Below, in pieces: positions 35,352 to 44,813 of a stretch of DNA of 64,000 nt. The stretch comes from Sphingobacteriales bacterium (GTDB lineage Bacteria; Bacteroidota; Bacteroidia; Chitinophagales; Chitinophagaceae). Both the position numbers and the translations under genes were made by a program. The notes under the pieces were generated by a model. It did no database searches. It saw nothing but the letters and a program-made list of their open reading frames with translations, and had not been told where the DNA came from. How positions within the stretch are numbered: position 1 is the first letter of the stretch; each line of letters begins with the position of its first letter. The stretch is from contig RXJG01000005.1 in the NCBI GenBank assembly GCA_003963365.1, positions 136,811-200,810 of the forward strand, given 5' to 3'.

Positions 35352-35563
35352 TGCTGAATAAACAGATCAATTATTTTTATAAAAATTTTGTACAGCAACT
35401 CAAATAAAATAAAGAAATTTAGTTGTTTAAACAACAGAATTAACCGCATCTGTTTAGTGCAAATAGTTTATCTTGCGACCTCCTTAATACCCTGCTGAAA
35501 CATCTTGCCAGATGAGAGAGAATGAAGCCTGGTTGCTTCATAGAAAAATCAGCAATAAAAATT

Positions 35564-36796
35564 ATGGCTATAATATCACCGTTTAAAGCACTGAGACCAC
35601 AGGCTCCGTATGCCAAACAAGTGGCCTCAAGACCTTATGATGTGCTGAACTCTAAAGAAGCAAAACTGGAAGCACAGGGCAACCCTGCTTCTTTTTTGCA
35701 TATCACCAAATCAGAAATTGATCTGCCGGATGATACTGACCTGTATTCACCTGCAGTTTATAAAGCAGCAAAGGAAAATTTAACTGCTTTCATCTCCCGT
35801 GAAATGTTATTCCGTGAAAGCAAACCCTGTTATTATATCTACCAGTTGATAATGAATGGCAGAAGTCAAACTGGTTTGGTGGCGGTATCTGCTGTTGATG
35901 ATTACGAAAAAGACATCATCAAAAAACATGAATTTACCCGGCCGGATAAAGAGAATGACCGCATCAATCATATTAAAACCACCGGTGCACAAACCGGCAA
36001 TGTGTTTTTAGCCTACCGTGATGTGGAAGCGATTAATGAACTGATTGAAAAATGGAAGAAAGAAAAATCTCCCGGCTATGATTTCATTGCAGATGATGAT
36101 ATCCGTCACACCATTTGGGTGGTAAGTGATAATAAAACAATTGAAACAATTACCGGTTTATTTGCCACCCAGGTTCCCTGTACTTATATCGCTGATGGAC
36201 ATCACCGTGCTGCCTCAGCTGCAAAAGTTCGTGCCGCATTAGGTAGTGAAGCAACTGAAGGAAGTGATTTCTTTTTAACTACTCTATTCCCTGCTGACCA
36301 GTTAGCCATACTTGATTACAATCGTGTGATTAAAGATTTGAATGGATTAACAGAACAGGAGCTGATTACTAAACTGGAAGAAAAATTTATCGTGAAGAAA
36401 TCAGAAAAAGCAGTTAAGCCTGCTTCTTTACATGAGTTTGGAATGTATCTTAACAAAACATGGTACCAGCTCAACAGTAAAGAAGGAACTTACAGCGAAG
36501 ACCCGATAGGCATACTGGATGTAACCATTCTTCAAAACAATGTATTGGATCCCATCTTCAACATCAAAGATCAGCGTACCGATAAACGTATTGATTTTGT
36601 TGGTGGCATTCGTGGACTGGAAGAATTAGAAAACAGGGTAAATAGCGGTGAAATGGCCATTGCTTTTAGTTTATATCCCGTAAGTATTCAGCAATTATTT
36701 GATATTGCTGACAGCGGTAATGTAATGCCTCCAAAAAGCACCTGGTTTGAACCAAAGCTGAGAGATGGTTTGCTCACGCATCTCATTTATGAGTAG
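35564..36796 (+). CDS. DUF1015 family protein
   Basis: A 410-residue cytoplasmic protein from the ATG at 35564 (MAIISPFKALRP), the classical DUF1015 N-terminus. An in-frame ATG at 35522, preceded by a purine-rich GAGAGAGA, would add 14 residues. Conserved blocks are SRPYDVLNSKEAK, HEFTRPDKENDRINH and YIADGHHRAASA. The family has unknown activity but is often linked to serC/serA, suggesting serine or amino-acid metabolism. Confidence 0.88.
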   Translation: MAIISPFKALRPQAPYAKQVASRPYDVLNSKEAKLEAQGNPASFLHITKSEIDLPDDTDLYSPAVYKAAKENLTAFISREMLFRESKPCYYIYQLIMNGRSQTGLVAVSAVDDYEKDIIKKHEFTRPDKENDRINHIKTTGAQTGNVFLAYRDVEAINELIEKWKKEKSPGYDFIADDDIRHTIWVVSDNKTIETITGLFATQVPCTYIADGHHRAASAAKVRAALGSEATEGSDFFLTTLFPADQLAILDYNRVIKDLNGLTEQELITKLEEKFIVKKSEKAVKPASLHEFGMYLNKTWYQLNSKEGTYSEDPIGILDVTILQNNVLDPIFNIKDQRTDKRIDFVGGIRGLEELENRVNSGEMAIAFSLYPVSIQQLFDIADSGNVMPPKSTWFEPKLRDGLLTHLIYE

Positions 36797-36827
36797 GGTG
36801 CCAGGCAATTTTCAGTTGCCAGGCACC
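36797..36827 (+). terminator. Hairpin after the DUF1015 gene
   Basis: A perfect 12-bp stem GGTGCCAGGCAA / TTGCCAGGCACC with a seven-base loop begins just after the stop codon. No T-run follows, so it may be a 3'-end stabilising hairpin rather than a true intrinsic terminator. Confidence 0.5.
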
Positions 36828-36931
36828 TGCATAATAAGCAAGCTTTAACATTCTGCTTAAATTCTTACCATAAATAATTTGTAATCTTGCAATGGAGGCC
36901 TAATCGTCTCCATTGTTTTAATAAGAACTTT

Positions 36932-37942
36932 ATGAAGCAAACACTGATTTTACTTTTCTCCTTTTTCACCCTTACTGTGCTGGCACAGGATGTAAAAGAA
37001 TTGCAGGAAACAGCCCGCAACTTTATGAAAAATGGTGATTTTACCAATGCCATACTTGTTTTACAAAAAGCCTCCACACATGACCCAAAAAATGTTGACT
37101 TGCAAAAGGACATGGTAATGGCTTATTATTATAACCGGGATTATACCAATGCAAAAATGGTAGTGGAAAAATTAATTGACCGGGATGATGCCGATATTCA
37201 GTCATTTCAACTGGCTGGTAATGTGTACAAGGCACTGGAAGAAAATAAGGAATGTGAGAAGGCTTATAAAAAGGCATTAAAAAAATTTCCTACTAGCGGT
37301 GCATTGTATAACGAGCTGGGCGAATTACAATGGGGCAAAGGAAACAGCGAAGCTATTCAACAATGGGAAAAGGGAATTGAACTCGATCCAAATTATGCCG
37401 GCAATTATTACAATGCCGCCCGTTATTATTTTGTTACCACCGACAAAGTGTGGGCCCTGGTATATGGGGAGATGTTTGTAAATATGGAAAGTTATACCAC
37501 CCGTACCGCAGAAATAAAATCCTTATTGCTCGAAGCCTACAAAAAATTCTTTACCGATGATGCTGCTTTGGCAAAAAAGGAAACTAAAACAAAAGACAAT
37601 GAATTTGCCAGGGCATTTATTGAAACCCTTAATAAAAATGCACCTGAAGTTATTGGTGGCATTACACCCGAAACAATGGTGATGGTGCGTACCCGCTTTA
37701 TACTCGATTGGTTTGAAACCAATGCAGCCCGTTTCCCCAACCGCTTATTTGATCATCAACGTCAGTTGTTACAGGAAGGAATGTTTGATGCCTACAATCA
37801 ATGGCTGTTTGGTGCGGCTGATAATTTAGCCCAATATGAAGTATGGACTAAAACACACCAGGAAGAATATGACCAGTTTACTAAACTGCAGCGCAATAAA
37901 TTATTTAAAGTGCCGCAGGGACAGTATTATCAAAAATTGTAA
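36932..37942 (+). CDS. Secreted tetratricopeptide-repeat protein
   Basis: A 336-residue protein from the ATG at 36932 with a signal peptide ending LTVLAQ. At least three TPR helical pairs lie between residues 20 and 170 (GDFTNAILVLQKASTHDPKN, NKECEKAYKKALKKFP, GNSEAIQQWEKGIELDP). The second half is helical and rich in Tyr and Trp without a recognised domain. TPR proteins of this kind act as periplasmic scaffolds. There is no obvious partner nearby. The longer frame from 36887 lacks a sensible N-terminus. Confidence 0.82.
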   Translation: MKQTLILLFSFFTLTVLAQDVKELQETARNFMKNGDFTNAILVLQKASTHDPKNVDLQKDMVMAYYYNRDYTNAKMVVEKLIDRDDADIQSFQLAGNVYKALEENKECEKAYKKALKKFPTSGALYNELGELQWGKGNSEAIQQWEKGIELDPNYAGNYYNAARYYFVTTDKVWALVYGEMFVNMESYTTRTAEIKSLLLEAYKKFFTDDAALAKKETKTKDNEFARAFIETLNKNAPEVIGGITPETMVMVRTRFILDWFETNAARFPNRLFDHQRQLLQEGMFDAYNQWLFGAADNLAQYEVWTKTHQEEYDQFTKLQRNKLFKVPQGQYYQKL

Positions 37943-37971
37943 ATAACCTTCAAATAAAAAATAAGAACCCG

Positions 37972-37993
37972 TCCCGCCGCTGGCGGGATTTTT
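37972..37993 (+). terminator. Intrinsic terminator after the TPR gene
   Basis: A GC-rich stem TCCCGCC / GGCGGGA with a three-base loop followed by TTTTT. It is 30 bases past the TPR stop codon. Confidence 0.82.
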
Positions 37994-38072
37994 AATTGGT
38001 AATATTAAACCACCGTCCTATTTTGCTGTTTTTTCCTATATTGTTATTCTTAGTTCAAATTCACCGATTGCT

Positions 38073-39872
38073 ATGACCGAGCCCAAAAGACTTTTCGATT
38101 GCATTCAATACCATATTGACAAAGGCCCGCTGGATGTGATGCTGGCTGCCAAAGAAAACGGCAAGTGGCGTACTTACAGCACACTGGAGGTTGAAAGTAT
38201 AGTTAATAAACTCAGTGCCGGTTTAATTAACCTGGGCATTAGTGCCGGTGATATGTCGGCGGAGGGAAGAGATAAAGTTGCTATCCTCTGTAAAAACCGG
38301 CCGGAATGGATTATGCTTGATCTGGCGGTTCAGCAAGTGGGTGGTTTGCTTACCCCTATTTATCCAACGATCAATGTAAATGAACTGGAATATGTACTGA
38401 ATGATGCGCAGGTAAAAATTGTATTTGTAAATGATGAGGATCTTTACCTGAAAGTATTAAGCTTAAAAGCAAAGGTGCCATCCTTAACAGAAATATTTAC
38501 GTTTGAACATGTGCCAAATGCCCGGCACTGGAAAGAAGCAATGAATGCTGCTACTGATGAAGCCTTGCAAAAAATCCCACTCATTAGTGAAAAAATTGGT
38601 TATAAAGATTTAGCTACCATCATTTATACATCCGGCACTACCGGTAAACCTAAAGGTGTTATGCTCAGTCATGAAAATATTTTAAGTAATGTGATGGCCA
38701 GTATCCCTTGTTTTCCCGAGGGAGAAGCACAAAGAGCATTAAGTTTTCTGCCGCTCAATCACATATTTGAACGGATGGTTACCTACCTGTATCTTTTTAC
38801 CGGAACAGCTGTTTATTATGCTGAAAGTTTAGATACCATTGGCGATAATTTAAAAGAGGTAAAACCGGATCTTTTTACCACGGTACCCCGTTTGCTGGAA
38901 AAAGTATACGATAAAATTATGCAGAAAGGCGCTGAACTAACCGGCACTAAACGGAAACTGTTTTTTTGGGCTCATGACCTGGCAACCAACTATGAGATTA
39001 ATAAAAATCTTGGATTCTCCTATAATTTAAAACTGGCTATCGCCAATAAATTAGTGTTTAGTAAATGGAGGGAAGGACTGGGCAATAATATTAAATGTAT
39101 TATCACTGGTGGCGCCGCCTGCCAGGTAAGACTCATCCGCATTTTTACTGCCGCTAAAATCCCTGTGATGGAAGGCTATGGTTTAACTGAAACCTCGCCG
39201 GTAATGTGTGTAAACCGTTATGAAGTGGAGGGCCGAATGTTTGGAACGGTGGGGCCAACGCTGAATAATGTTGAAGTAAAAATTGCTGAAGATGGAGAAA
39301 TACTTTGTAAGGGACCGAATGTAATGGTGGGTTATTATAAAAATCCCGAACAAACAGCCGAAGTCATTAAAGACGGCTGGTTTTATACCGGTGACATTGG
39401 AATGCTGATTGATGCAGACTATGGAACTTACAAACAATTTTTAAAAATAACTGACCGTAAAAAAGAATTATTTAAAACCAGCGGCGGTAAATATGTAGCG
39501 CCTTTGCCCATTGAAAGTAAATTAAAAGAATCTCCCTTTATAGAACAGGTGATGGTGGTGGGCAGTGAAAGAAAATTTGTTGGTGCTTTAATTATTCCCA
39601 GCTTTCCCAGTTTGCTTGACTGGGCAAGAAAAAATGGTATTACAGAAACCAGCAATGAAGCACTCCTCCAAAATGAAAAAGTAAAAGAACTCTATATAGA
39701 GCTGGTTGAAAGTTTTAATAAATTCTTTAACCACGTAGAGCAGATTAAAAAATTTGAATTACTGCCACAAGACTGGAGTGTGGAGACTGGTGAACTTACC
39801 CCCAAACTCAGCCTCAAGAGGAAAGTGATAATGGAGAAATACAAAGAGGCTATTGACCGTATCTATTCCTAA
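38073..39872 (+). CDS. Long-chain fatty-acid-CoA ligase (AMP-forming)
   Basis: A 599-residue ANL-superfamily enzyme of the FAA1-type. The AMP-binding P-loop is IIYTSGTTGKPKGVMLSH, the second motif is EGYGLTETSP, and the hinge and third motif are YTGDIG and TDRKKELFKTSGGKYVAP. It activates fatty acids to acyl-CoA through an acyl-AMP intermediate at the inner membrane. The family is often duplicated in Bacteroidota, and the chain-length preference is unknown. The phosphoesterase gene follows after 16 bases. Confidence 0.94.
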   Translation: MTEPKRLFDCIQYHIDKGPLDVMLAAKENGKWRTYSTLEVESIVNKLSAGLINLGISAGDMSAEGRDKVAILCKNRPEWIMLDLAVQQVGGLLTPIYPTINVNELEYVLNDAQVKIVFVNDEDLYLKVLSLKAKVPSLTEIFTFEHVPNARHWKEAMNAATDEALQKIPLISEKIGYKDLATIIYTSGTTGKPKGVMLSHENILSNVMASIPCFPEGEAQRALSFLPLNHIFERMVTYLYLFTGTAVYYAESLDTIGDNLKEVKPDLFTTVPRLLEKVYDKIMQKGAELTGTKRKLFFWAHDLATNYEINKNLGFSYNLKLAIANKLVFSKWREGLGNNIKCIITGGAACQVRLIRIFTAAKIPVMEGYGLTETSPVMCVNRYEVEGRMFGTVGPTLNNVEVKIAEDGEILCKGPNVMVGYYKNPEQTAEVIKDGWFYTGDIGMLIDADYGTYKQFLKITDRKKELFKTSGGKYVAPLPIESKLKESPFIEQVMVVGSERKFVGALIIPSFPSLLDWARKNGITETSNEALLQNEKVKELYIELVESFNKFFNHVEQIKKFELLPQDWSVETGELTPKLSLKRKVIMEKYKEAIDRIYS

Positions 39873-39888
39873 TTAGAAATGTTTTCCC

Positions 39889-41064
39889 ATGTATACACAT
39901 CATTTTATAAGAATAAGCATTTTAAATGTAATACTATTCATTTTTTATACGAACTCATTTGCCCAAAAGATTGAAACGGTAAGTGGTTATGTTTTTGTTG
40001 ATAACAACCAAAACGGCATTAAAGACAGTAATGAAGAAGGGATAAAGAATGTAGCCGTGTCAGACCAGGTGAATGTAGTTACAACAGATGCCAACGGATT
40101 TTATCAACTCAATAATTCCGGCTATGGATTTATTTTCATTAGTGTGCCCGATGGATATACAACAAAAAGTTTCTGGCAAAAAGCAAACAATAATATCAAT
40201 TTTGCCCTTACTAAAACCAAACCTGTCAGTTCTTTTTCATTCATCCAGGCTTCCGATACACATGTCAGTGAAAAGAGTTTGGAAAGAATGAACCGCCTGA
40301 GGGCATTGGTTGATTCTGTTAATCCGTCTTTACTATTAATTACCGGTGATTTAGTAAGAGATGCACTTCGTGTTCCGGAAAAAGAAGCAACGGGTTATTA
40401 TGATCTTTTTAAAACTGAAATTCAAAAGATAAAACAACCGGTTTGGTTAGTCCCCGGCAATCATGAGATATTCGGTATAGAACGGCATCTTTCTTTAGTA
40501 AGCCCCCAACATCCTTTATATGGAAAAAATATGTATCGTTCCTATTTTGGACCGGATTATTATTCTTTTAATTATGGCGGTGTTCATTTTATAGCTTTAA
40601 ACAGTTTGGAGTTTGAAGATTTATGGTATTACGGCAGCATTGATTCACTTCAACTGGAATGGCTGAAGAAGGATGTATCATTTCTGTCGCCTGCCACTCC
40701 CATCGTAACCTTTCAGCATGTACCATTTTTTTCAGGCAGTATCAGTATATCACCTTTTGAAGCGGATGGCCCGGGAAAAACATTGGAAAAAGAAAAAGGT
40801 GTAATCAAATTCCGGCATATTGTTTCTAATGCACAGGAGGTGCTGGTCATTCTTAAAAATCATAACTATCCATTAGCATTGGCGGGTCATAATCATTTCC
40901 AGCAAAAATTTAGTTTGGAAGGAGTACAAACAAGATTTGAGCAAACCGGAGCTGTTATCGGCCCATCGGAACAGGGAATTATCAAAATGCCTTCTGGTAT
41001 CACCTTATATAAAGTAGTCAATGGAAAAATAGATGAAGGAACTTTTATTCGTATGGATAAATAA
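39889..41064 (+). CDS. Secreted calcineurin-like metallophosphoesterase with SdrD-B-like N-domain
   Basis: A 391-residue exported protein. After the signal peptide (ending NSFAQ) comes a small beta domain with a calcium-loop-like segment VDNNQNGIKDSNEEG, as in SdrD B or MetallophosN repeats. The phosphoesterase core has DTH in QASDTHVSE, GDLVRD, PGNHEIFG, FQHVPF and AGHNHF, the full two-metal set. It probably cleaves phosphomono- or diesters outside the cytoplasm. Alternative substrates such as UDP-sugars or lipids cannot be separated from sequence. Confidence 0.9.
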   Translation: MYTHHFIRISILNVILFIFYTNSFAQKIETVSGYVFVDNNQNGIKDSNEEGIKNVAVSDQVNVVTTDANGFYQLNNSGYGFIFISVPDGYTTKSFWQKANNNINFALTKTKPVSSFSFIQASDTHVSEKSLERMNRLRALVDSVNPSLLLITGDLVRDALRVPEKEATGYYDLFKTEIQKIKQPVWLVPGNHEIFGIERHLSLVSPQHPLYGKNMYRSYFGPDYYSFNYGGVHFIALNSLEFEDLWYYGSIDSLQLEWLKKDVSFLSPATPIVTFQHVPFFSGSISISPFEADGPGKTLEKEKGVIKFRHIVSNAQEVLVILKNHNYPLALAGHNHFQQKFSLEGVQTRFEQTGAVIGPSEQGIIKMPSGITLYKVVNGKIDEGTFIRMDK

Positions 41065-41179
41065 TGGTCTTTCTTAATTAGCACCGGGCCTGGTTGCAAT
41101 CTTTCGGGCAGAATCTTTTTTATCACCTGTAACAATTCCGTCGACCGTTCGTATAACATACATTCCGACTTTATACGAC

Positions 41180-42373
41180 ATGAACAATATAGTTACCGAA
41201 AGGAAATATTATATCGACTGGATCAGGGTACTAGCTTTTTTTCTGCTCATTTTTTTTCATTGTGCTATGCCCTTTGTAATTTTTGGGTGGGAAGTAAAAA
41301 ATAAAGAACAATCTTTAGCATTAAGCCGCCTCATCTGGTGGTTACACCAGTGGCGACTTCCTTTATTGTTCTTCATATCCGGGGTTGGGATTTATTTCTC
41401 ATTGGAGAAAAGGTCCATAATAAAATTTGCAGGCGAAAGAATTGTACGGCTATTTATTCCTTTATTATTTGCTATGTTCTTCACTATCCCGTTACAGGTT
41501 TATTTTGAAAAAACACAAAAGGGATTAATTCACCAGTCATACAGTAGTTTTTATCCTACAGTTTGGGACATGGTTCCTTACCCTGATGGAACGCTAACAT
41601 GGAGCCATATGTGGTTTGTTGTTTATCTCTTTGTATTTTCTATGTTACTCCTGCCGGTCTTTGGGATTTTTAAAATTAAGTTCTTAAAAAAGCTACTGGA
41701 AAAATTTAGTTTATTGCTTTCTCATCCAATCTTTTCATTTTTCCTTATTGCTCCATTTATTGTTTATTATTTTACACTTTATCTTAAATACCCGGAGCAA
41801 CAAAGCCTGTTGGATGATTGGTTTCTTTTTATATTCTCTCTTACGCTGGTAATATATGGCTATGTGCTTGGCCGAAACAACAGGTTTTGGGAGAACTGTG
41901 AAAAATATCGTTTTATCTATCTCTCCATTGCTATCATTTCCATCATCATATTATTTTACAGCTATTGGTGGAATATGAATTTTCCAAAAAAAGAAGACAA
42001 CAGTTTGTACACTTATGGTGTCACTAATTCCATTCATATATGGTGCCTCATAATGGCTTTGCTGGGTTTTGCAAAAAGACATTTGAATTTCAGTAATCGT
42101 TTTTTAAAATATGCCAACCAGGCTGTTTATCCGTTTTATATTTTACATCAAACATTAATTGTGGCCTTTGGTTTTTATGTGGTGCAATGGGCAATGCCAA
42201 TAGCATTTAAGCTTTTGATATTGATTCTTCTCTGCTTTAGCAGCTTGTGGTTGATATATCACTGGATTATTCGTCCGTTTATGTTGACAAGAATATTATT
42301 TGGACTTAAACCAAAAGACAAGAAGATTGAAAAAAGAATGACGCCTAATGATGAATTGATATCAATGCAATAA
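41180..42373 (+). CDS. Acyltransferase-3 family membrane protein (OpgC/OafA-like)
   Basis: A 397-residue protein with about ten membrane helices. The N-terminus RKYYIDWIRVLAFFLLIFFHC carries the DWIR and membrane His typical of acyltransferase 3 proteins, which O-acylate exported sugars using cytoplasmic acyl donors. Further family signatures are LHQWRLPLLFFISGVG and WSHMWFVVYLF. The substrate may be a periplasmic glucan, peptidoglycan or surface glycan; nothing nearby decides this. Its end overlaps the converging VOC gene by 12 bases. Confidence 0.88.
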   Translation: MNNIVTERKYYIDWIRVLAFFLLIFFHCAMPFVIFGWEVKNKEQSLALSRLIWWLHQWRLPLLFFISGVGIYFSLEKRSIIKFAGERIVRLFIPLLFAMFFTIPLQVYFEKTQKGLIHQSYSSFYPTVWDMVPYPDGTLTWSHMWFVVYLFVFSMLLLPVFGIFKIKFLKKLLEKFSLLLSHPIFSFFLIAPFIVYYFTLYLKYPEQQSLLDDWFLFIFSLTLVIYGYVLGRNNRFWENCEKYRFIYLSIAIISIIILFYSYWWNMNFPKKEDNSLYTYGVTNSIHIWCLIMALLGFAKRHLNFSNRFLKYANQAVYPFYILHQTLIVAFGFYVVQWAMPIAFKLLILILLCFSSLWLIYHWIIRPFMLTRILFGLKPKDKKIEKRMTPNDELISMQ

Positions 42374-42994
42374 GCAAATTCTATCCTTAATTTTTATTTG
42401 AGCTGCAAGGCCTGGTTCATCAGATTGCTTAACTATAATTTTTCCGGAAAGATTAATTGACTGTAAAAAATGTTCAATCATTTTTGCCTCCGGATGATGT
42501 ATTTCCAGTTGCAGCAGTAAACAATCATTATCCAATAACCTGCTTGCCGGATGAGAAGCTGTTTGCCATTGAATCAAGATCGGTAACATACCATCCATTA
42601 GCATTATTCCATCTTCGGTAATAGTGATAAGCCAGTTTAAATCACCACGACTCATTGGCTCTATATTTCCCAATGAAACATGACTTGCTTTAACAGCTTC
42701 CTGTATATCATTTGTTCTCACTACCCAGGTGGCCAGTTTTGGTTTTGCATCAGCAGGTAATTCATCCAGTTCAAACCATCGGGGCCTGCCAACAGGTAAT
42801 GATTGTGGATTAACAGCTATCACTTCTAAATAAATTGATTCACCTAATTTAAGCAAACGGTTATGTGTACCCATTCGTTCATGTTCTCCGCCGGGTTGTG
42901 GTCTTACTCCCAATTGCTGAAAAACATACTCGCTGCCAGATGCTAAATCGGGGGCTGTTATTACCAGGTGGTCAATGAATGATTGGCCTTTCAT
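42362..42994 (-). CDS. Glyoxalase-like (VOC superfamily) protein
   Basis: A 210-residue protein from the ATG at 42992-42994 (MKGQSFIDHLVI); a start nine codons upstream is possible. FIDHLVITAPDL, GGEHERMGTHNRLLKLG and YLEVIAV match the Glyoxalase_3-like family, with the expected metal-site His and Glu positions. These proteins bind metals and often act on small oxygenated or halogenated substrates, though many have no known function. It has no signal peptide and is a single gene. Confidence 0.85.
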   Translation of the reverse strand: MKGQSFIDHLVITAPDLASGSEYVFQQLGVRPQPGGEHERMGTHNRLLKLGESIYLEVIAVNPQSLPVGRPRWFELDELPADAKPKLATWVVRTNDIQEAVKASHVSLGNIEPMSRGDLNWLITITEDGIMLMDGMLPILIQWQTASHPASRLLDNDCLLLQLEIHHPEAKMIEHFLQSINLSGKIIVKQSDEPGLAAQIKIKDRICLLH

Positions 42995-43110
42995 GTTACA
43001 AATTTGCCTATAAATTTTCATTTGTTATCTGTAGCATAGCGTACCAACCGTACAAGTGTGCGACGCAACGAAAGCTAAATTGAAATACCTTCGCTCACTA
43101 AATCATCATC

Positions 43111-43800
43111 ATGAAAACAGCAATCGTAACCGGGGCTTCCGGTAATATGGGCCTGGCAGTTGTACAAAAATTTATTGATGAAGGATATTTTGTAGTGGGA
43201 ACTGTTATTCCCAATGACCCGGTGAAACTGGATTTTCCTGCCAATAAATTTGAAGCAGTGGTAGTTGATTTGATGAATGAAGAAGATGCCGCAAAATTCA
43301 TTGCTGCTGTTATTGAAAAACATAAAAGTATTGATGTTGCTGTGCTTACCGTTGGTGGTTTTGTAATGGGCGGTATTAGCACAACGTCAGCCGCCGATAT
43401 TATGAAGCAATACAAACTGAATTTTGAAACCGCTTATAATATTGCCCGGCCAGCCTTTATACATATGCTTCAGCAAAACAGTGGAAGAATATTCCTGATT
43501 GGTTCAAAGCCCGGATTAAGTGCAGCCGGTAACAAAGGATTGGTGGCGTATGGTTTGAGTAAATCACTCATCTTTAGGCTGGCTGAATTAATGAATGATG
43601 AAGCGAAAGGGAAAAATGTAGTAACATCCGTAGTAATTCCAAGCACCATTGATACACCACAAAACCGTAAAGCCATGCCCGATGGCAATTTTAATAACTG
43701 GGTAAAGCCGGACGCTATCGCAGAAGTTATTTATTTCTACTGTACCGGTAATGCAGCAGTTCTCCGTGAACCCCTAATTAAAGTGTACAATAATTCGTAA
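43111..43800 (+). CDS. Short-chain dehydrogenase/reductase
   Basis: A 229-residue SDR. The NAD(P)-binding glycine motif is TGASGNMG (residues 7-14), and the catalytic tetrad is partly visible as Y-x-x-x-K in AYGLSKSL and the preceding Ser in LIGSKPG. The short length matches classical SDRs. VVIPSTIDTPQNRKAMP corresponds to the region shaping the substrate pocket. The substrate is unknown, and no cotranscribed partner is evident. Confidence 0.9.
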   Translation: MKTAIVTGASGNMGLAVVQKFIDEGYFVVGTVIPNDPVKLDFPANKFEAVVVDLMNEEDAAKFIAAVIEKHKSIDVAVLTVGGFVMGGISTTSAADIMKQYKLNFETAYNIARPAFIHMLQQNSGRIFLIGSKPGLSAAGNKGLVAYGLSKSLIFRLAELMNDEAKGKNVVTSVVIPSTIDTPQNRKAMPDGNFNNWVKPDAIAEVIYFYCTGNAAVLREPLIKVYNNS

Positions 43801-44156
43801 GAATTGATACTGAATTAAAATAGTTAACAAATAAAAAAAATCCACCATCTTCAGTATTTATCATTCCGTTTGTTTGAGTTGCCCCGGTGAACATTAATAT
43901 AGAATTAAAAGATTTTATTCATACCCTCACTATTCGTTAAATATTTTTTAACACCATCATTTAGCTTTCGCAATAGTTCATTCCTTTCAGTATGTGAATA
44001 AATGTGATTGTTAAAAAAATACCTGTGTAAATATTGAATTTGAAGCAGTTATTTTTTTATTGATTTCCGCTTTAACATTTACCAAAAGTTCTGGCATAGT
44101 TTTTTTAGCTCTCTGTACTGTGTTTAAAAACTAATTGTTCATCTAAAATTCAGGTT
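43801..44156. other. AT-rich intergenic region with a possible decayed gene
   Basis: No intact gene is seen. On the minus strand two short open frames read protein-like: MPELLVNVKAEINKKITA (from 44097, stop at 44011) and then, in another frame, TERNELLRKLNDGVKKYL ending at 43905. They meet at an A7 run near 44013-44019, which would suit a frameshift. I recognise no family. Confidence 0.35.
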
Positions 44157-44627
44157 ATGAAAAAAATTTTTAGTGCCATAGGAATCATTTTAGTTAGTGC
44201 GGTAGTTTTTACTGCTTGTAAAAACAATGCAACTAAACCCAATGATGAAACAAAAATATTATCAGCCGCAGATGCTGCACAGTATAACGAGTTTCAGCAA
44301 TTCCAGGAATGGAAAAAACAACAGGACATGCAGAATGACAGGATGGCTGGTACCACTGCTTCTAATACCGGTGCTACAAGAGTAGTGTACAGAACAAAAC
44401 CAGTATACAGAACATCTGCTCCAACTACTTCCACAACTGCTACCCGAAAAAAAGGCTGGAGTAAAGCAGCTAAAGGAACAGTGATTGGTGCAGCCGGAGG
44501 TGCAATAGCAGGTGCGGTAATCAATAAAAGGAACCGTGCAGCAGGCGCCGTAATTGGTGGTATTATTGGTGGCGGTGTTGGTTATGGTATTGGTCGCTCT
44601 ATGGATAAAAAAGATGGTCGTTACTAA
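44157..44627 (+). CDS. Glycine-zipper lipoprotein (YMGG-like)
   Basis: A 156-residue protein with a lipoprotein signal (VVFTAC, Cys21). A linker rich in Gln, Thr and Tyr follows. The C-terminal part has two glycine zippers, VIGAAGGAIAGAVINK and GAVIGGIIGGGVGYGIGRS, separated by a basic turn as in YMGG/17-kDa antigen repeats. Glycine-zipper lipoproteins insert hairpins into or against the outer membrane. A strong hairpin terminator follows. The function is undefined. Confidence 0.87.
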   Translation: MKKIFSAIGIILVSAVVFTACKNNATKPNDETKILSAADAAQYNEFQQFQEWKKQQDMQNDRMAGTTASNTGATRVVYRTKPVYRTSAPTTSTTATRKKGWSKAAKGTVIGAAGGAIAGAVINKRNRAAGAVIGGIIGGGVGYGIGRSMDKKDGRY

Positions 44628-44658
44628 TCATTGATAAATATTATTGATAAATATCTAG

Positions 44659-44706
44659 GAGGGGTTGTCTGTTCCTGTGAAATAAAGATAACTCCTCCCT
44701 TTTTTT
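44659..44706 (+). terminator. Terminator of the glycine-zipper gene
   Basis: A 13-bp stem (GGAGGGGTTGTCT with AGATAACTCCTCC, two G-T pairs) and a 15-base loop are followed by CTTTTTT. Confidence 0.78.
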
Positions 44707-44732
44707 AATAAACCCGTATACCTGCGGGTTAA

Positions 44733-44813
44733 TTATGAAATATCGGTATATAGTTTTATTACCACCTTACCAATGGTTTTATGATTAGCCAGTATTTCAG
44801 GAATTGACGGCAT
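44733..44813 (-). pseudogene. C-terminal relic of a zinc-type alcohol dehydrogenase/quinone oxidoreductase
   Basis: A 26-codon frame reads MPSIPEILANHKTIGKVVIK and ends YTDIS then stop. The 'ILANHKTIGKVVI' pattern closely matches the last helix and strand (E-x-H-x-x-x-x-x-GK-V-V-L) of zinc-type alcohol dehydrogenase and quinone oxidoreductase proteins. Nothing upstream continues the domain, because the reductase gene occupies that position and its stop lies inside this fragment. It is probably a leftover from deletion or recombination. Confidence 0.4.

Noticed and set aside
35440-35521. Possible riboswitch before the DUF1015 gene
   Set aside because: Only a five-base stem (CATCT/AGATG) and no conserved aptamer core were seen, so no riboswitch class can be supported.
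40893-41159. 88-codon minus-strand frame over the end of the metallophosphoesterase
   Set aside because: Mostly antisense to clear phosphoesterase coding sequence (GHNH motif region), so treated as a shadow.
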